The notes under the pieces are model-generated. The model ran no database searches. It was not told where the DNA came from and saw only the letters and a list, made by a program, of their open reading frames with translations. Position numbers and translations under genes: made by a program. A stretch of 64,000 nt of DNA from Marchantia polymorpha subsp. ruderalis (lineage: Eukaryota; Streptophyta; Marchantiopsida; Marchantiales; Marchantiaceae), in NCBI GenBank assembly GCA_037833965.1, contig AP031358.1, forward strand, positions 22,824,001 to 22,888,000, in the 5' to 3' direction. This document shows positions 62,481 through 64,000 of the stretch, one piece after another. The stretch's first letter is position 1. The number at the start of each line of letters is the position of its first letter.

Positions 62481-64000
62481 CAGCCATTGATTGGTTCCCA
62501 GATCACAAGAGGAGAGAGGCGACGATTGACACAATTCCTACGAGACTATAGAAGTTGTTTTGCCTTCAGTATGAAGGAGTTGGGTGCGTTGATTGGACCC
62601 GGTATACGGATAGAATTGGCTAGTGATACGCCAATCTTCCGTCGTCCTTATCGATACAGTGAGATGGAGAGAGATTTGATTCGGAGTAGGACGTTGGACC
62701 TACTGGAGGCTGGACTAGTGGAGTTATCGCATGGTGAGTATGCGTCAGCCACTGTCATGCCGGTGAAGAAGGATGTACATGGCAACTACACGGATATGCG
62801 CATGTGTGGATACTACCGTCCTATCAATCAGCAGACGAAGTCCGATTAGTATGCCATGCCTACACCTGAGGAGATCTTCGATGTGGTGGGACATGCGAGG
62901 ATTTTTAGTACTTTAAATCTTCGGGTTGGATACCATCAGTTGCCAATTCGGGAGGAGGACAAAACCAAGACAGCGTTTTGGGGCGTCAACTCCCACGGCA
63001 AGGATTGTTTGTATCAGTGGCGATTCTTACCCTTTGGGTTGAAGAATGCACCTGCCGAGTTTCAGAGGGTTATGGACAGAATCCTAGCGGGGCTGGATTT
63101 TGTCAGATGTTACATTGATGATATCTTGGTGTTTAGTGACACTGTGGAGCAACACCAGATACACTTGCAGATTGTGTTTGAGCGATTGAGGGCTCATGGT
63201 TTGAGGTTACATCTTGGGAAGTGTAAGTTCTTCCAGGAGAAGGTTGAGTACTTGGGTCATGTGATATACCCAGGTGGTTTAGGAGTTCAGCAAGCAAAGG
63301 TGGAGGCTATTGCACGCATCTCTCGTCCCACGGATGTGAGTAGAGTTCGTGCATTTATGGGTTTAGCGAACTACTACCGGAGGTATGTGAAGGAGTTCAG
63401 TGCTATAGCCAAGCCTTTGAACCAGTTGCTGAAGTCAGATCAGGAGTGGCAATGGGGAGATGAGCAGGAGAGAGCTTTTGTTGAGCTCAAGGCCAGGTTG
63501 GTGGCCGCTCCCATCTTGAGGAGACCTATCAGAGGTCGTCCATACCAATTGCACACTGATTGGAGTATGTTGGGACTTGGAGCGGTGTTGACGCAGCGTG
63601 ATGATGAGGGCAAGGAGTGTGTGGTTGCGCACGCTAGTCGTTCGAACAATGCAGCGGAGTCGCGGTATAGTTCGTACGAGGGAGAGTGCTTGGCAGCGGT
63701 GTGGGCTGTGGCGCACTTCAGGTGTTACTTGTTTGGTACGCAGTTCACCCTTGTTACTGATCATCAACCGCTCAAGTGGTTGATGGAGTCCGACAAGCTT
63801 ACAGGGAAGCTTGCACGGTGGGCTCTCATCTTACAGGAGTACGACTTTCAGGTGGTGCATAGACCCGAAGTTGCGAACCTAGATGCCGATGGTTTGAGTC
63901 GAAACCCATGCACTAGCCAGAGGATGACACTGGAACTAGATGGCATGGTGAGGTTGACGAGGAGATGGTGCCTGGTTGGCATGCATCTGCCTTCATGTGT
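62481..64000 (+). pseudogene. pol: Ty3/gypsy reverse transcriptase and RNase H, running off the window
   Basis: The RT begins after the TGA at 62478 and shares the protease/methyltransferase frame. It contains IFRRPYRYSEMERDLIR, then a TAG at 62847 in the position of TKSDxYAMPTPEEIF, followed by an open frame to the end of the window. The motif A segment reads STLNLRVGYHQLPI, with Asn (AAT, 62916-62918) where Ty3 RTs have the first catalytic Asp. Motif B area is FLPFGLKNAPAEFQRVMDRI, and the catalytic YIDDILVFSD starts at 63111. RNase H shows QLHTDWSMLGLGAVLTQ, SSYEGECLAAVWAVAHFRCY and LVTDHQPLKWLMESD, then RWALILQEYDFQVVHRP, typical of the end of Ty3 RNase H. The integrase is not in the window. 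Confidence 0.9.

Larger units (their letters stand above)
55761..64000 (+). mobile_element. Ty3/gypsy-type LTR retrotransposon carrying a DNMT3-like DNA methyltransferase; truncated by the window end
   Basis: Coding order on the plus strand is gag, aspartic protease, C5-cytosine DNA methyltransferase, reverse transcriptase, RNase H. Integrase and the 3' LTR would lie beyond 64000. RT followed by RNase H with YIDD and the TDxS ... TDHQPLKWL pattern is typical of Ty3/gypsy. The left boundary is uncertain. I propose the 5' LTR begins near 55761, because tgtgatgccctaag resembles starts of plant Ty3 LTRs, but without the 3' LTR this cannot be verified and no convincing primer-binding site was found. 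The copy is inactive: in-frame stops at 58684, 61488, 61614, 62427, 62478 and 62847, a frameshift near 62163, and a changed RT catalytic residue. Confidence 0.92.

Overview
This window looks like nuclear DNA of a green plant, most likely a non-seed lineage (bryophyte, lycophyte or streptophyte alga). The evidence is multi-exon genes with GT-AG introns, a germin-like protein, a plant-type TTM1/TTM2 homologue, a plant-type tRNA-Trp(CCA), AT-rich stretches with decayed transposons, and a DNMT3-type methyltransferase domain. I cannot name the species. I found four intact-looking transcription units by joining exons by eye: three protein-coding genes recognised by family or architecture, and one unidentified membrane-protein gene.

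Left part (1-26 kb): a five-exon minus-strand gene (3443-9407) encodes an unusual C2-domain / long repetitive coiled-coil / C-terminal membrane-anchor protein of about 1505 residues. A perfect (AG)55 array lies upstream of it. A GC-rich stretch with no recognisable gene follows, then about 11 kb of AT-rich sequence without supportable genes. A two-exon germin-like protein gene (24335-25678, minus, 226 aa) has a 128-bp tandem duplication at its 3' end.

Middle part (27-45 kb): a tRNA-Trp gene (27296-27367, minus), a decayed DCAF1-like gene copy with internal duplications (about 29.36-30.6 kb, plus), a six-exon minus-strand membrane-protein gene of unknown function (34292-38068, 425 aa), and a 12-exon minus-strand TTM1/TTM2-type gene (40294-45082, 696 aa: P-loop kinase-like domain, CYTH domain, coiled coil, C-terminal anchor). 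The TTM gene has two extra in-phase exon-like segments between exons 7 and 8.

Right part (48.9-64 kb): a broken hAT transposase gene (minus) carries two near-identical 44-bp hairpins. After about 3.8 kb of gene-poor sequence comes a large Ty3/gypsy-type LTR retrotransposon on the plus strand, cut by the window end. Its order is gag (two zinc knuckles, RG-rich tail), aspartic protease (DSG), a DNMT3-like C5-cytosine DNA methyltransferase, reverse transcriptase, RNase H.

The methyltransferase inside the polyprotein is the most remarkable feature of the window. The copy is dead: it has several stop codons that fit C-to-T changes, a frameshift in methyltransferase motif X, and Asp-to-Asn at the first RT catalytic position. 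The element therefore shows both a captured DNA-methylation enzyme and what looks like the mutational footprint of cytosine methylation.
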